A stretch of DNA of 64,000 bases from Septoria linicola (Eukaryota > Ascomycota > Dothideomycetes > Mycosphaerellales > Mycosphaerellaceae), in assembly GCA_024114885.1 (NCBI GenBank), contig CP099426.1, positions 1,426,001 through 1,490,000 of the forward strand, given 5' to 3'. Under the pieces are notes generated by a model that ran no database searches, was not told the origin of the DNA, and saw only the letters and a list, made by a program, of their open reading frames with translations. Positions 44,246 through 54,890 of this stretch are shown here, piece by piece. The position numbers and the translations under genes were made by a program. Numbering within the stretch: the first letter of the stretch is position 1; each line of letters opens with the position of its first letter.

Positions 44246-46846
44246 ATGCTCAGCCTTTTGTCGCGGGCTGCACAAATCGGGAATCTGTGTCGCTGTCAGC
44301 AATGTCTGCCTCATGCGCAGGGAGTGGCGAAGGTGGTCAGCGCTGCGGGAAGTGTGCTGCGACCACGATATCAGAGCTTCTCGACTGCGTGGACTGCAGA
44401 TGACCCGATCGTAGCGGCAACAAATGGCCGCGATGCTAATTATCAAACACCACGACAATGGGACCAACCCAGCACGAATCATGAGGGCGAATTTCACACT
44501 GGTCCTGCAGGAGGAGCAGAAGTTCTCTTGGAAGAGCAATCGATCTTGAGAGAGCGAGATGTGTTCCATGCAGGTCAGATGGATATCTTGAACGACGTTA
44601 CGCCGAACATAAATGTAGGACCGATAGAAACTCTGGAAGTGTCCGAAGATCTCCAGGCAGATCTGGAGCGGAACCTGGACAGCTCTGCAGAGCGGAAATA
44701 TGTGCCTCAATGGCCAACAAACACTGGACGGCAACTGCACAGGCATCACTTGCCACCTCAGTCCATCTATGCAGTCCGGCGCCGAAAACGAGAAGCTGCC
44801 ACAACGCGCTGGTACGAGAAAAAGCTGCTGCGGGTACAGCTGTCCATGGATATGCTGCAGCTGAAATTCTTCATGTGGCTTCGTGCCAGAGGACCTGTGC
44901 ATAGATTCGTCTCCTCTGTTCCAGATCCTTATGCCAATATCATCTTGCAGCACCCAAGAGTGCTCCAACGTGAATTTACGCAAAAGAAGTCCGACTTTGA
45001 TCGTCTGCTCAGTACTCATTCGAATGAAAGCGGAAGTTTTGTCTTTGCGAGATCATCTGGCGATGTTCCGCTCTGTCACTATGCCGAGGACGACCTTGGC
45101 ACGTTTCGAAACCAACAGCGCGAGCTTCAACAGAGCATCAAGCTTATATTTGACCAAACCTACGCAAGGAAATCTTCTGGCACGGATGTCGCTGGAATCG
45201 ACTGGGACGTTCGAATGCGAGGTCTTGTTGAGATCTTCTGGCGCCTATCGAGTTCGCCTGCGCCGCCGAACCTGGATGTCTACAATACTCTCATCACTTG
45301 TCTACGAAGAGAAGAGCATCCTCAGCTCACTGAACACGTAATAAGCTGCTTCGTCAGCAGTAAGATGCGACCGAACGAGGTCTCTCTGGCTTCAATATTG
45401 GGCTTCTACACCGACACAGACAATGTACTACGCTTTCGCCGCTGGGTTCAGTTGATGCGCGGGAACTTCGGCGGTCTGATGGCGTCCGCTCCCTGGATCC
45501 GGCGCTTCAAGGCCAGTAATGGCAGAATCAAAGAGCGCGACGACAAGCCTGGCAACTATGTGCAGCTACCTCATCCCACACCAATTGTCTTCGACGCTCT
45601 GGTCAAAGGTGTACTACACTTCAGCGGCTTCGGTGCTGCTTTGGAGCTCTGTCGAAATCTCAGTGATGAAGGCTGGGGCATGGACCTGCGCGGGTTCGGT
45701 ATCCTGCTCAACGACTGTGCGGTTCGGGGTGACTGGGATTCTGGTTTCGCGATCTGGAGTCAGATTTTAGCACTTCAGCAAAAGAGTATTAAGGCTGGCG
45801 ATGGCCGCACCGAAGCTGAGACAATAATGACACCGCTTTTCGCGGATATGCTGCGACTCTGCAGACGATGTGACAAGAGGCATGAATTTGCAGACGTGTG
45901 GGCACAAGCATCCAGGACGCACCCCAAAGCTATACACCGTATCATGGATATTGTCAAAGCCGAGGGCGCCGCACTTGGAGAAAGTCATTCGGCTGCCGAG
46001 CAAGATGTGGAGGATGCACAAGCCGTTTCTCCTTCGAACGCCACCGTCGCACTGGCCGAAGATCGTAACCAGGCATTGGAAGCATTGGCAAAGCTGCGTG
46101 TCCAGAGCGTTGGCAACACTGACAATCGAGCCTTGTACCAAGAGTATCTTGCCTTGCAGGCTGATGTAGACTTCCTCAAGACTCTAGAAAGCAAAGGAGC
46201 TGGTTCTAAGCCCAGAGCCCGCACGTGGTCTGAGCTCGCTAAGAGCGCCTACAATCTGATTGCATCGCATCCCGAGACTTTGGAGAAGAGAACGTCGAAC
46301 CACAGAGTTGCGCAGGGTATGCGCAAGCACGACGAGACGCGGCCTGTATCTTACTCAGATCTGGCCAAGAATGCGTACCACCTTGTTGCAGATCACCCCA
46401 GTACTCTTGAGCAGCGAAAGATGCAACCTCCTTTGCAGGGGTCAATCGATCTTGCGCAAGACGATAGCCAACAGCTAAGCTCCAGCATTGACTTTAATGA
46501 GAATGTCGACGGAGCCGCATCGCCACAAACAGTCGGGCACCGCCTAGTCTCAAAGTCGACCCGCTCAGGCGAAACTGTGTCCTACACCTCGCTTGTGAGC
46601 AGTGCGTATCATCTCATCGCAGATCACCCTAGCACACTGGAGCGCAGAAAGCAGAACCACGGCGCCCGCCATATAGCAGAGCAAGCCGGCGCTGACGAAG
46701 ATTCCTCACCACATTCATCTGGCGAAAGGAAGTCTCAGAGTACAAAGCCGGTCACCATGGCACAGCTACATGGCCATGAGAGCGGATCGGATGAACTCGA
46801 CGACTATGAAGCAGGAGAGAGGCCAATGAGCCACAGTCGGTCGTAA
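44246..46846 (+). CDS. Mitochondrial pentatricopeptide-repeat-type protein with C-terminal triplicated motif
   Basis: A single-exon frame of 866 residues starts with a basic, Ser/Arg-rich leader typical of mitochondrial import (MLSLLSRAAQIGNLCRCQQC). Helix-turn-helix units of PPR style occupy about 300-580, with DVYNTLITCLRREEHPQLTE, PIVFDALVKGVLHFSGFGAA and GFGILLNDCAVRGDWDSGFA. Such proteins bind organellar RNA for processing or translation; the target is unknown. Three copies of a 22-residue motif, roughly YSDLAKNAYHLVADHPSTLE, occur at about residues 661, 703 and 780, separated by disordered linkers. The frame has no lesion. Confidence 0.75.
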   Translation: MLSLLSRAAQIGNLCRCQQCLPHAQGVAKVVSAAGSVLRPRYQSFSTAWTADDPIVAATNGRDANYQTPRQWDQPSTNHEGEFHTGPAGGAEVLLEEQSILRERDVFHAGQMDILNDVTPNINVGPIETLEVSEDLQADLERNLDSSAERKYVPQWPTNTGRQLHRHHLPPQSIYAVRRRKREAATTRWYEKKLLRVQLSMDMLQLKFFMWLRARGPVHRFVSSVPDPYANIILQHPRVLQREFTQKKSDFDRLLSTHSNESGSFVFARSSGDVPLCHYAEDDLGTFRNQQRELQQSIKLIFDQTYARKSSGTDVAGIDWDVRMRGLVEIFWRLSSSPAPPNLDVYNTLITCLRREEHPQLTEHVISCFVSSKMRPNEVSLASILGFYTDTDNVLRFRRWVQLMRGNFGGLMASAPWIRRFKASNGRIKERDDKPGNYVQLPHPTPIVFDALVKGVLHFSGFGAALELCRNLSDEGWGMDLRGFGILLNDCAVRGDWDSGFAIWSQILALQQKSIKAGDGRTEAETIMTPLFADMLRLCRRCDKRHEFADVWAQASRTHPKAIHRIMDIVKAEGAALGESHSAAEQDVEDAQAVSPSNATVALAEDRNQALEALAKLRVQSVGNTDNRALYQEYLALQADVDFLKTLESKGAGSKPRARTWSELAKSAYNLIASHPETLEKRTSNHRVAQGMRKHDETRPVSYSDLAKNAYHLVADHPSTLEQRKMQPPLQGSIDLAQDDSQQLSSSIDFNENVDGAASPQTVGHRLVSKSTRSGETVSYTSLVSSAYHLIADHPSTLERRKQNHGARHIAEQAGADEDSSPHSSGERKSQSTKPVTMAQLHGHESGSDELDDYEAGERPMSHSRS

Positions 46847-47257
46847 TTATACGAGGTTGTGTTCTTGAATGGAGCAGTGATGTGCATCGTAATGGCGTTT
46901 GAGCGCACAAGATGATCGTGCGGCTCGGGGGCACAGCACATAACGATCGTTGTGCAGTACGCATTCATGATACCCCAAGGAAGCTGGATAGGATAGAACA
47001 TGCGCATAGAAGGTGGCTGCTTAGTACGCGTCTACTCAAGCGAGCACCTCGATTCTGATCTGCTTTACCTTTTCCATCTTAGCCTCCCATGCAACAGAAA
47101 CGCGAAAACCCTTCAGTCGCACCAGGCATTCTGTTTACTCTGCCTTGGTAACAGTCCCGCGCCAGCCATGAATGTTCACAAACACGAGATGTCCTCGAAC
47201 ACGTCCCACTCATGTAAATCCCATCACCATCATATCATCGAGCCCATTGCTCGACAT
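46847..47257. other. Convergent 3' intergenic region
   Basis: This lies between the ends of the PPR gene (+) and the small mitochondrial-type gene (-). A 60-90-codon open frame is present but unsupported. Confidence 0.45.
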
Positions 47258-47565
47258 CTACACGCCTCCGCCTAATCACCATGGTCAGCAACCCGAGCAT
47301 AGCGCATGAAGCATCGCAGGATGGTTTGACATACCTGACCTCTCGGTCCGAACATGATAAGTATTCTTGTTGAGCTTCAAGTTCTGGTCTTCTCGGTATC
47401 GCACAGCGAAGTATGAAGCTGCTACGACGGTTGCTGAGATGATTGCTGTGTTGCGGCGGCTTTGGAAGAGCGTTGTAGTCAGTGATTGCTGTTGAAGGTA
47501 TGGGAAAGTGGCGAGAGTGAAAAGATGGGTGGTAGAGCTCACGTTATGTAGCGTTCCAAGCCCAT
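47258..47565 (-). CDS. 53-residue single-span, probably mitochondrial, protein
   Basis: Three exons, 47543-47565, 47335-47459 and 47258-47271, encode a protein beginning MGLERYITRRNTAIISATVV and ending HVRTERSGGGV. It has a short basic N-terminus, one hydrophobic helix (IISATVVAASYFAV) and a charged C-terminal segment, like small inner-membrane assembly factors. I cannot name it. All splice sites have GT-AG signals with consistent phases, and the last exon is only 14 bases. Most gene finders would miss it. The frame without splicing (85 codons from an alternative start) is a decoy that reads through both introns. Confidence 0.6.
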
Positions 47566-47974
47566 GGTTGGAGTTGGGGTGAGGAGTGTAGATGGATGGC
47601 TACTGATCTGGGTGTTGGGATCTGGGGTTTGTTCTGGAAGCGTTCCTTGAGTTGGTGTTGTTTTGTGTTGATTGTTTATTGTTCACAAGACTACGATTAC
47701 GACTGCTGTCCTCTCCCTCCTGCAGGTCGACTGCCTGCCTGGCTAGCAGGAACGATTGCGGTTACCTCCCGGCTCAAGGGTCACAAGCGAGAGATGCGGA
47801 GAAGCCGAGTTGCACCTTCCCCGCGATTGTCTGGCGCTTGTTTGTGTCTAACTTAGAGCTGTGTAGGCATCCGATAGTTCTACATCTGCAAGCGAACCCA
47901 TATCGACCGCGACAATCTCCACCACGCGCTTACCATAACCACATTCACCTGATCGCGAGAAAAGAATTGCCAAT
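47566..47974. other. Divergent promoter region
   Basis: About 410 bases lie between the small mitochondrial-type gene (-) and the R-SNARE gene (+). No gene is seen. Confidence 0.5.
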
Positions 47975-48721
47975 ATGGCCTCCGGCTCGGCGCCGGCGAC
48001 ACCGTTGATGTACAGCTGCATCGCGTACAACGACACCATCCTCACCGAACATACCGCAGGCAGCGCCAGCGGCACCTCGAACCTCGCATCGGTCATCCTG
48101 CCCAAAATCTCCCACGACTCGCCGCAAAAGCTCACCTACACCCACCAAGAGAACTTCATCCACTACATCGCCGATGCGGCTCCATCATCCAGCAGCGCAG
48201 ACTCCCTCAGCGCTGCAGGCCTCACATATCTCGTAGTAGCCAAAGCCGACCTCGGCCGGCGTGTACCCTTTGGCTTCCTCGTGGAGATCAAGAAGCTCTT
48301 CTTGGCCAAGTTCGACCCAGAAAGGACGACCTTTGGCTCGCTGCCGGCTTATGGCGCTGCGGCGTTCAATTCGGAGCTGAAGAAGCTGATGGTGGAATAT
48401 GGCACGACGAAAGGAGGGCAGGAGGATGCTTTCAGGAATGTGCAGAGTGAGATCGATAATGTGAGGGGGATTATGACTGAGAATATTGAGCGGGTGCTGG
48501 AGCGAGGCGAGAGGATTGATTTGTTGGTTGATAAGACGGATCGCTTGGGTGGCAGTGCGAGGGATTTCAGGGTGAGAAGTCGAGGGCTGAAACGGAGAAT
48601 GTGGTGGAAGAATGTCAAGTTGATGGTCCTGCTGGTCGTGGTGATAGTGTTCTTGCTCTACCTGCTTGTTGGGTTTGGGTGTGGCCTGCCAGCTTGGGGA
48701 AAGTGCGTTGGACGCGGATGA
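47975..48721 (+). CDS. nyv1: R-SNARE Nyv1/VAMP7-like (longin type)
   Basis: The frame encodes 248 residues without introns. The longin domain covers residues 1-130 (MYSCIAYNDTILTEH, TYTHQENFIHYIAD, LTYLVVAKADLGRRVPFGFL). The SNARE motif follows (EDAFRNVQSEIDNVRGIMTE, then IERVLERGERIDLLVDKTD with the zero-layer arginine). Next come a basic stretch and a single C-terminal membrane span (LMVLLVVVIVFLLYLLVGFG). It should act in vacuole or late-endosome fusion with Vam3, Vti1 and Vam7. A glycine/cysteine-containing lumenal tail of about 14 residues is present. Confidence 0.9.
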   Translation: MASGSAPATPLMYSCIAYNDTILTEHTAGSASGTSNLASVILPKISHDSPQKLTYTHQENFIHYIADAAPSSSSADSLSAAGLTYLVVAKADLGRRVPFGFLVEIKKLFLAKFDPERTTFGSLPAYGAAAFNSELKKLMVEYGTTKGGQEDAFRNVQSEIDNVRGIMTENIERVLERGERIDLLVDKTDRLGGSARDFRVRSRGLKRRMWWKNVKLMVLLVVVIVFLLYLLVGFGCGLPAWGKCVGRG

Positions 48722-48863
48722 GTGCAGCCAAGATTGACAGAAGCGGGTTTGGTACATGTACGCATCAACGGGCACAGGCTAGGCGCAAGAGCACTTGATT
48801 CAGAAGACATACGACTTATGAACACATAATAGTTGAGCGACGACACGACGACTCACATGCATC

Positions 48864-49429
48864 TCAGTGACCATTCGTCTGCTGCTTCATCAACCCTCTC
48901 TCCTTGATCTCCGCCACCAGATCCGCAAACTCCTCATCTCCCGCCTGTGCCTTCTTCTCAAACGCCGCAAAGTTCTTCTCCAACCATTCCACATCACCTC
49001 CAGCCGGCGGAATTGAAAACCCAGCTTCAAAGCCAGCCGTCAATCCTCCAAGCACAAAGAACGTCCTAGCATCAACACGTCAGCCTCGCCCCCTCACCAA
49101 ATCAACGCCAAAACAACATAATCTCAAACTCACCTCAACTCCCCCTCCGGCACAATCTCTCCCCACGCCTTCGCAACCTGCTCTCCCAACTCATCCCAAT
49201 CCTTCTGCGTCCTGCTCGGCCCCACTCTCACATTCGCCATGATGTGATTGCCTTGCTTGCGTTTGCCACCGACGTAAGTGTTGACTTTACTGTATTCGGT
49301 GAAGACGACATTGACAAACATGCGCGGCGTGGTGAATTTGGTTGAGTGGATGGTCGTCAGAGCGTCGGCGAGGGAGTCTTGTTGGGAGGGGGTGAGCGGG
49401 GTGATGTGCCGGATTTCGTAGAGGGGCAT
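48864..49429 (-). CDS. Tautomerase, cis-CaaD-like family
   Basis: Exons 49134-49429 and 48864-49065 give 165 residues. The mature protein starts MPLYEIRHITPLTPSQQDSL, which gives the catalytic N-terminal proline (Pro-2 of the translation) typical of the tautomerase superfamily. Next come HSTKFTTPRMFVNVVFTEYS and GKRKQGNHIMANVRVGPSRT, then WDELGEQVAKAWGE. Exon two contributes the C-terminal extension (FVLGGLTAGFEAGF). The family includes cis-3-chloroacrylic acid dehalogenase-like proteins; the natural substrate in fungi is unknown. Confidence 0.82.
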
Positions 49430-50046
49430 TTTTGCTTAGATCTGTTGTTGGTCTTGGTGGTGTTTTTGGACTTGTTGTCGTGCTTATTCAATTGAGTTGG
49501 AGAGGGAAGGGTGTACTGTTGATGAGTGAGACAGAGAGAGCTTGAGACGAGAGTACCAGCAAGCAAGACTTTACTTGCAAGGTAGGTGGAAAGATGGACA
49601 GCACATGAACCTGTATATGCAATGTTTAGTGATCAAGTCTGACAGCTTCACTCAGCACGAAAAGTAATCTTTATTGATCGTCCGAAGCTTGAGCAAAGGG
49701 TACGTAGAGCTCATCAGTCCCCGAGGTCGAGAGCTCGAGCAAGCTCCAAGACGAGCTCCCGTGGGCCGAGCACGAATGCAGATCTTGGTAATGCAACAAC
49801 GTCGCGTTGTAGAATGCTAGTATTGTAACGAAGCTGTTCAAACACATGAAATATTCCTGTCCATATCAGTCACAGGTAATACGCAATCGTTAGAATTACC
49901 ATCCGCTAAACGCCTCCGCTTGAATCCATGCCGAAATTAACACACTTGCTCACCGACCGTCTCTCATCTACTATGCTCACCATCTACTCTGTTGCTTGTG
50001 CTTCTAAGTCAAAACTCATCATCTCATAATCGTACAGTGTACCGGT
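49430..50046. other. Intergenic region
   Basis: This is the upstream region of the tautomerase gene and the 3' flank of yvc1, both on the minus strand. No gene is seen. Confidence 0.5.
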
Positions 50047-53000
50047 CTACTCTTCATCGCTCTTCTGGTCAATCAGTGCATCGTCTTGAATGGCCGTAGT
50101 AGGTCGTCCGCTCGACAGCCGTGAAGGCCTATCTGCAGCGCTATGATCTTGCTCCTGCTTGGGCACTTCCACAACACTCTTGATAGAGTCAGGACTGGGC
50201 ACCTCACCATCAGGCTGGTACTCCCGTACTAGCGCGTGTAGTTGCTCGTGAGATTGCAACAGCTCACTTCCGCTCGATGCAGTCGCAGGCCCAGTCAGAC
50301 GTCCGCTACTTCCAGGCCGAAAATCGCCATCCTTGCCGCGCTTACTATTGCCGCGAACAAGCTTTTTACCAGGGCTCGCTTTCTTGCTCTTCTCATTGCC
50401 GCCTATGCGGCCAATGGCGATAGGGGTCCGCGGTGTTTGCCATCCAGAACCACTCGCAACAACTTCTCTCAGGTCTGCGTTGGTCTTTGATGCTGTCTTC
50501 TTGTGTGTACGGGCAGGCGCTCCACCAGAATCGGCCTCGCTTTCCCTCCTCGACGAGTTGGCGTTCTGACTCATGTCTTTGATCTCCTTAAGCACTTCGC
50601 GGAACCCTTCCTCAAGTGTGTGCATTCTTGCCAGCATGATGCGGTTCACCATACCTTTTTCTTCCTCTTCGCTGCGGCGACGATCCTCTTCAGCTCTGCG
50701 ACGAAGCTGATGGTCACGCATCATCTGCTCGTTGAAAGAAGCAGGCATGCCGTCTATGCCGCCCACATCAATGCCAGCCGGACCGGCAAACTTGTTGTCC
50801 CCAATCTCGGATGCCAAATCAAGTGCACGAGCATTGAAGGAAGCGACTCTTGGCCGAGGCCTGTCCAGGAAGCTGAGGCCACCGAGAGCAGCTGGGTTCG
50901 GTGCAGTTTGTTGACGATTTGGCATGATCGGTCGTGCTTTTGGCGGCGCCGGCTGTCGCCTAGGAGTGCGATTGCCTGGCACAAGAAGGTTGTTCACTGG
51001 TGTGGCGGTTCCACTTCTCATTGCACCGCCATTGTTCCTAGAGGCAGCAACACGAGGTGGCTTTCGGTTGGACACAGCCGAGTCGTAATCCACTTGTGGA
51101 GCGAACAGAATCGTGCCGCTCGACGCGTGCCTGATGTGCTGCCCAAGCTGAGGTCGCGTGGATCCTCGGCCACTTTGCAAGTTTCCTCTCGTGATCTCGG
51201 GCGAGTACTGTAAGTTACGAGCACGTGCGGCGTGCGACATCTGTAGCAAAGGCGAGTTGGGACCTGTTGGAGTTTGAAAGTATTCTGATTCGCTTTCGTC
51301 CGCCGGGGTCCTGTGTTCGTGAATTGAGACAGCACTTTCTCCCATAGCTGGCGTGTGTGCATCCGACTCGTCATGCTCATTAATCTCATCATCGCCGTCC
51401 GCTTCGGTGTCTTGCGGAAGGCTTGTTGTGCTGCGCTCGAGATCGCCAGCGTCCTCTTCATCGATCCGATATGGTCTTTTGGAGGCAGATCTCTGATTGC
51501 CATCACTGGCCACACTTCGAGTAGCCGTTGAGAAATCTCGGGACTTCATCATCTTAATGCGTTCACTCGTGTTCGCTCGCTTGAACTTTGGTCGCCTATA
51601 CTCTAATCGCTCAAGGACAGAGCGTGGCTGCTCGACTGGTGGGCTGGCACCTCCCTCGTTGTCAGCGGCTTGCATCCATTGATCAACAGCATTGGCAGAG
51701 GGATGTCGGTCGATTTCCATTTCCCTCGTTGTGGTTCTGATCGTGTCGCCCTTGAACGGTCGCCTGAAAACCTCGTCAAGAGCTCGATCTTTGCGGAAGC
51801 TAACTACCGACGGTTCCCTCAGGCGATTTGCAGTAGCATACGGCTCAGGCTTCGCGCTGAAAGCTGCTGGCTTTCTGTGATCGACCTCGCGCCTTTCGAT
51901 CAGTTCTACTGGCGCGTATCCGCTTCGCGACATGAGCATACGCTCATAGAAGAAGATAAAGAACAAGATGGGGAAATGCGTGACTTTGATCATGGTTCTG
52001 TTGGACTTGACATATCGCCGCAGTGGCATCAGGTATCGCAGCGGGCTGAGTGCCCAGCCGATGACATTCGTCGGTGGAATGTAGCTGAACAATGCATCCG
52101 ACTTGACCATCGAGATAGTGTTGACTGCAAACAGGAATTGATGCTCCTCTTCGGCATTCTTCACAATCGCCATGAAGCTGTTCGTGAGGACTGTGATCAG
52201 AATGGTGACAATGAGGAAGTGGCATATGGTCAAGAAGATGGCCATGATCGCCTTGCCGAGAACGTTGTAGTTAGCCCAATGATCCCAGACTGTTGGCGTG
52301 AAGCCCATCAGGATCTGAAAGAGCGAGTAGACAACATCGCCGGCTTTCGTGCCATCTTCCGCGAAAGACAAGGCAAGCGCTACGAAGAAGCCGGAGCAGC
52401 AGATGACAATGAGAATCAGCACAGCCATGAGGTCTTGTACCATCATGCGGAATGCAATCAGTAGCTGCGAGAAATACCGATAGTGGTCCAGGACGCTGAA
52501 CAGACGAGGGAACAACAGTATTGCCGTCGAGGCTAACACATCGTATGCAACCCCAGCGATCCGGTGCTTTCCAGATTCGGCAAGGACAATGCCGTATAGT
52601 CGAAGGACGTAGTACACACCAAAAAGGAACAGGATGCCGAGATCGAAAGCGTTCCAGAAGCTAAGAATATACAGTCCAAAGCCTTGTTCCGTGAAGCCGA
52701 CGATCTCGTCCAGCATGTAGCCGATGCTCCAGAACCAGAACAGAACCTCCAAGGCGGTGATCTCGATGCTTCGATCGACCAGCACAAGAATAAACAGGGT
52801 AAGCATTGTTGCAAAGCTCAGCGTGCTGAATATCTGCCGGTAGCGGGGCACTCGTAGGCGACTAAGCTTGAACAATGATGCCTCCCTCGGATTATAGAGC
52901 GTGACTGTTCGCCGTGACATTGGCGTCTCAGATGGTGCTCGTGTCTGCTTGCTTGTGTGCGGCTTTCTTGACAGCACTGCATCGGCTGGCAGCTCCGATT

Positions 53001-53937
53001 CTGTGTTCGTTGTCCCATAGCCAGTAGGACGTCCTCTCGTCTGTACCTCAGAATGTCGCTGCTTGCGGTGCAGGTTGTCCGCCTCGGAGTGGAAGACAAT
53101 ATTACCTGCCCAGATCGCCTCCAGGTGCTGTACGACAAGCGGATGTGCGAGGAAACGTTTCGCCTCGCCACGAATGGCTATCTCGATCGTACTGACCCTT
53201 GCGAACCTACCTTGAGGTCTTCGCACTGGACCAGCTGCAGTGGCCTCCATGCCTTGAAGCAGATCGAAATCATAGGACAGCGAATCAATCAACTCACGCG
53301 TTGAGAACTCTTTCAACAGTCGCATGGCCAGAAGCTCGCTGACCAGCGCTCTGGTGCGACACACTCCAACATTTCCGGGCGTCATTTGGCCCTCTTTCTG
53401 GAACTGCAAGCAGTTGGCCAGTAGAGCACATAATGTCGCCCGGTTGAAGTGATCTGCTCTGATCTGGCTTTGCACAGGCTTGACCAGGAATTGGCTGACC
53501 TGCGGGCTACGCAATTGCTCCCACGACAAGGTCGTCTCGCATCTCTGCACAATCAGCAGTCGAATGGCATGGGTGATGTTGTACAATGGCAGACGGTCGA
53601 GATGTGCTGCTGAGAAAATGGGCAACAGTGGCGTCTCTACCGCATCCTCATTCTCTGCATTCTCATTCTCTGCATCCTCATCTTCGTCGTACATGTCGTC
53701 GTTGTCGACATGGTGGTGATTGAAATAGTCGCCATTGGCTCGATGTCGCGGAGAAATATCGTCGTCGTCGCCATCGTCATCGTTGTCGTCCTCAGTGTCG
53801 ATATCGTCGTCGTCGACTCGCTGTCCTACTGCTCGATACCTCGATCGTTCGGGCGAGGAAGCAGCATACCACGGCCCGTCCTTGTTCCTGTCGTTTTCTT
53901 TTCGCCCTCTGCTGATGCTCCGAAACAAGCGCAGCAT
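50047..53937 (-). CDS. yvc1: Vacuolar TRP-type calcium channel Yvc1
   Basis: A single-exon frame of 1296 residues encodes a TRPY channel. The start used is the first in-frame ATG at 53937 (MLRLFRSISRGRKEN). A highly acidic Asp stretch lies at about residues 40-60. The conserved cytosolic region has RLPLYNITHAIRLLIVQRCE and NRATLCALLANCLQFQ. Six membrane helices run from about 370 (TMLTLFILVLVDRSIEITAL) to the pore near 540 (LFQILMGFTPTVWDHW) and the last helix (LIVTILITVLTNSFMAIVKN). A long disordered C-terminus with a coiled stretch (EEDRRRSEEEEKGMVNRI) follows. It releases calcium from the vacuole on osmotic or stretch stimulus. Confidence 0.92.
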   Translation of the reverse strand: MLRLFRSISRGRKENDRNKDGPWYAASSPERSRYRAVGQRVDDDDIDTEDDNDDDGDDDDISPRHRANGDYFNHHHVDNDDMYDEDEDAENENAENEDAVETPLLPIFSAAHLDRLPLYNITHAIRLLIVQRCETTLSWEQLRSPQVSQFLVKPVQSQIRADHFNRATLCALLANCLQFQKEGQMTPGNVGVCRTRALVSELLAMRLLKEFSTRELIDSLSYDFDLLQGMEATAAGPVRRPQGRFARVSTIEIAIRGEAKRFLAHPLVVQHLEAIWAGNIVFHSEADNLHRKQRHSEVQTRGRPTGYGTTNTESELPADAVLSRKPHTSKQTRAPSETPMSRRTVTLYNPREASLFKLSRLRVPRYRQIFSTLSFATMLTLFILVLVDRSIEITALEVLFWFWSIGYMLDEIVGFTEQGFGLYILSFWNAFDLGILFLFGVYYVLRLYGIVLAESGKHRIAGVAYDVLASTAILLFPRLFSVLDHYRYFSQLLIAFRMMVQDLMAVLILIVICCSGFFVALALSFAEDGTKAGDVVYSLFQILMGFTPTVWDHWANYNVLGKAIMAIFLTICHFLIVTILITVLTNSFMAIVKNAEEEHQFLFAVNTISMVKSDALFSYIPPTNVIGWALSPLRYLMPLRRYVKSNRTMIKVTHFPILFFIFFYERMLMSRSGYAPVELIERREVDHRKPAAFSAKPEPYATANRLREPSVVSFRKDRALDEVFRRPFKGDTIRTTTREMEIDRHPSANAVDQWMQAADNEGGASPPVEQPRSVLERLEYRRPKFKRANTSERIKMMKSRDFSTATRSVASDGNQRSASKRPYRIDEEDAGDLERSTTSLPQDTEADGDDEINEHDESDAHTPAMGESAVSIHEHRTPADESESEYFQTPTGPNSPLLQMSHAARARNLQYSPEITRGNLQSGRGSTRPQLGQHIRHASSGTILFAPQVDYDSAVSNRKPPRVAASRNNGGAMRSGTATPVNNLLVPGNRTPRRQPAPPKARPIMPNRQQTAPNPAALGGLSFLDRPRPRVASFNARALDLASEIGDNKFAGPAGIDVGGIDGMPASFNEQMMRDHQLRRRAEEDRRRSEEEEKGMVNRIMLARMHTLEEGFREVLKEIKDMSQNANSSRRESEADSGGAPARTHKKTASKTNADLREVVASGSGWQTPRTPIAIGRIGGNEKSKKASPGKKLVRGNSKRGKDGDFRPGSSGRLTGPATASSGSELLQSHEQLHALVREYQPDGEVPSPDSIKSVVEVPKQEQDHSAADRPSRLSSGRPTTAIQDDALIDQKSDEE

Positions 53938-54890
53938 TGCACCTGCACTGCACTGCACAGCCAATGATCACCGCTGAGACAGGTCCAACCACACGAGCGA
54001 GACCTTGTTATTCCAATCGCGGCTGTCTGCGAACAAAGTCAACGGCTCATGCACGCGAATGTCAACACACGCCGCCCGCTAACAAACAGTCTCCCAATGC
54101 ACAAGTTGATGTCGGTAAACGAAGACACACATTTGCTCACACTTCACCATTTGCCACCTCTTCCTCCCCTCGTCCACTGCTTATCTCCTCCAGGCGTATG
54201 AGCCGTACAACAGCTGCACGTGAAAGGTATCACTTGTTGCATGCACACCATCGGCGGAAGAAGACGCTGGACCGCGTCCAAAGCACCAATAAGGTTAAGC
54301 TCTCGCCGCACATTGAGGGTTCAATCTCGGCTGGGCACGCGCTTTTCTGTCACAAGCCGCACTTTGGGTCCGGCGGTGAACGAGATCAGACGTACATCGC
54401 TACCAATCTTGTCTAGAATACCTGCTTCCATCGCGGTCACTTGCAGGCCGCAGCATTGTCGGTATCCCAGCAGCACACTATTCGAGATCTCTGACGAGCT
54501 CCTGGATCACATCTGCATCGCCATATCGCGTGCATTGGTAGCGCCGGCGTGGAGTGCATGAGCTTGAGCCTCTGCTGATACCTTCCCACTTCAGGAGATA
54601 AAACCCGGATATCGAAAGAAAAAGCTCACCTGTGCTACATCTTGTGATCTATCTGCAACAGCCTGGACCTGGAAAGCGCTTGCACAAGAAAGGCAGACCT
54701 TGCAGACGTATGTCAATTGTCTGATCCTCACCGCCACTAAACGCTTGCACACATTGTAGCAGAAGAACACCACAGATCGGTAAGCACGACACCTGCAGTG
54801 CGAGCATAGCTCCAGCCCCCAACAACAAGCTGTAAAGCAGGGTAGGAATCAGGCTTACCAGGTCAAGCTATCGCTCTGTGACGCTTCAAG
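53938..54890. other. Divergent intergenic region
   Basis: This lies between yvc1 (-) and the EIF1AD gene (+). A 72-codon plus-strand frame at 54198-54416 begins MSRTTAARERYHLLHAHHRR and is basic. It has no known relative and remains doubtful. No tRNA is evident. Confidence 0.4.

Noticed and set aside
51670..52464. 264-codon plus-strand frame
   Set aside because: It is antisense to the membrane region of YVC1, with no independent signals.
53938..53964. Nine-codon upstream extension of yvc1
   Set aside because: It would start at a non-ATG codon. The ATG at 53937 is the first proper start.
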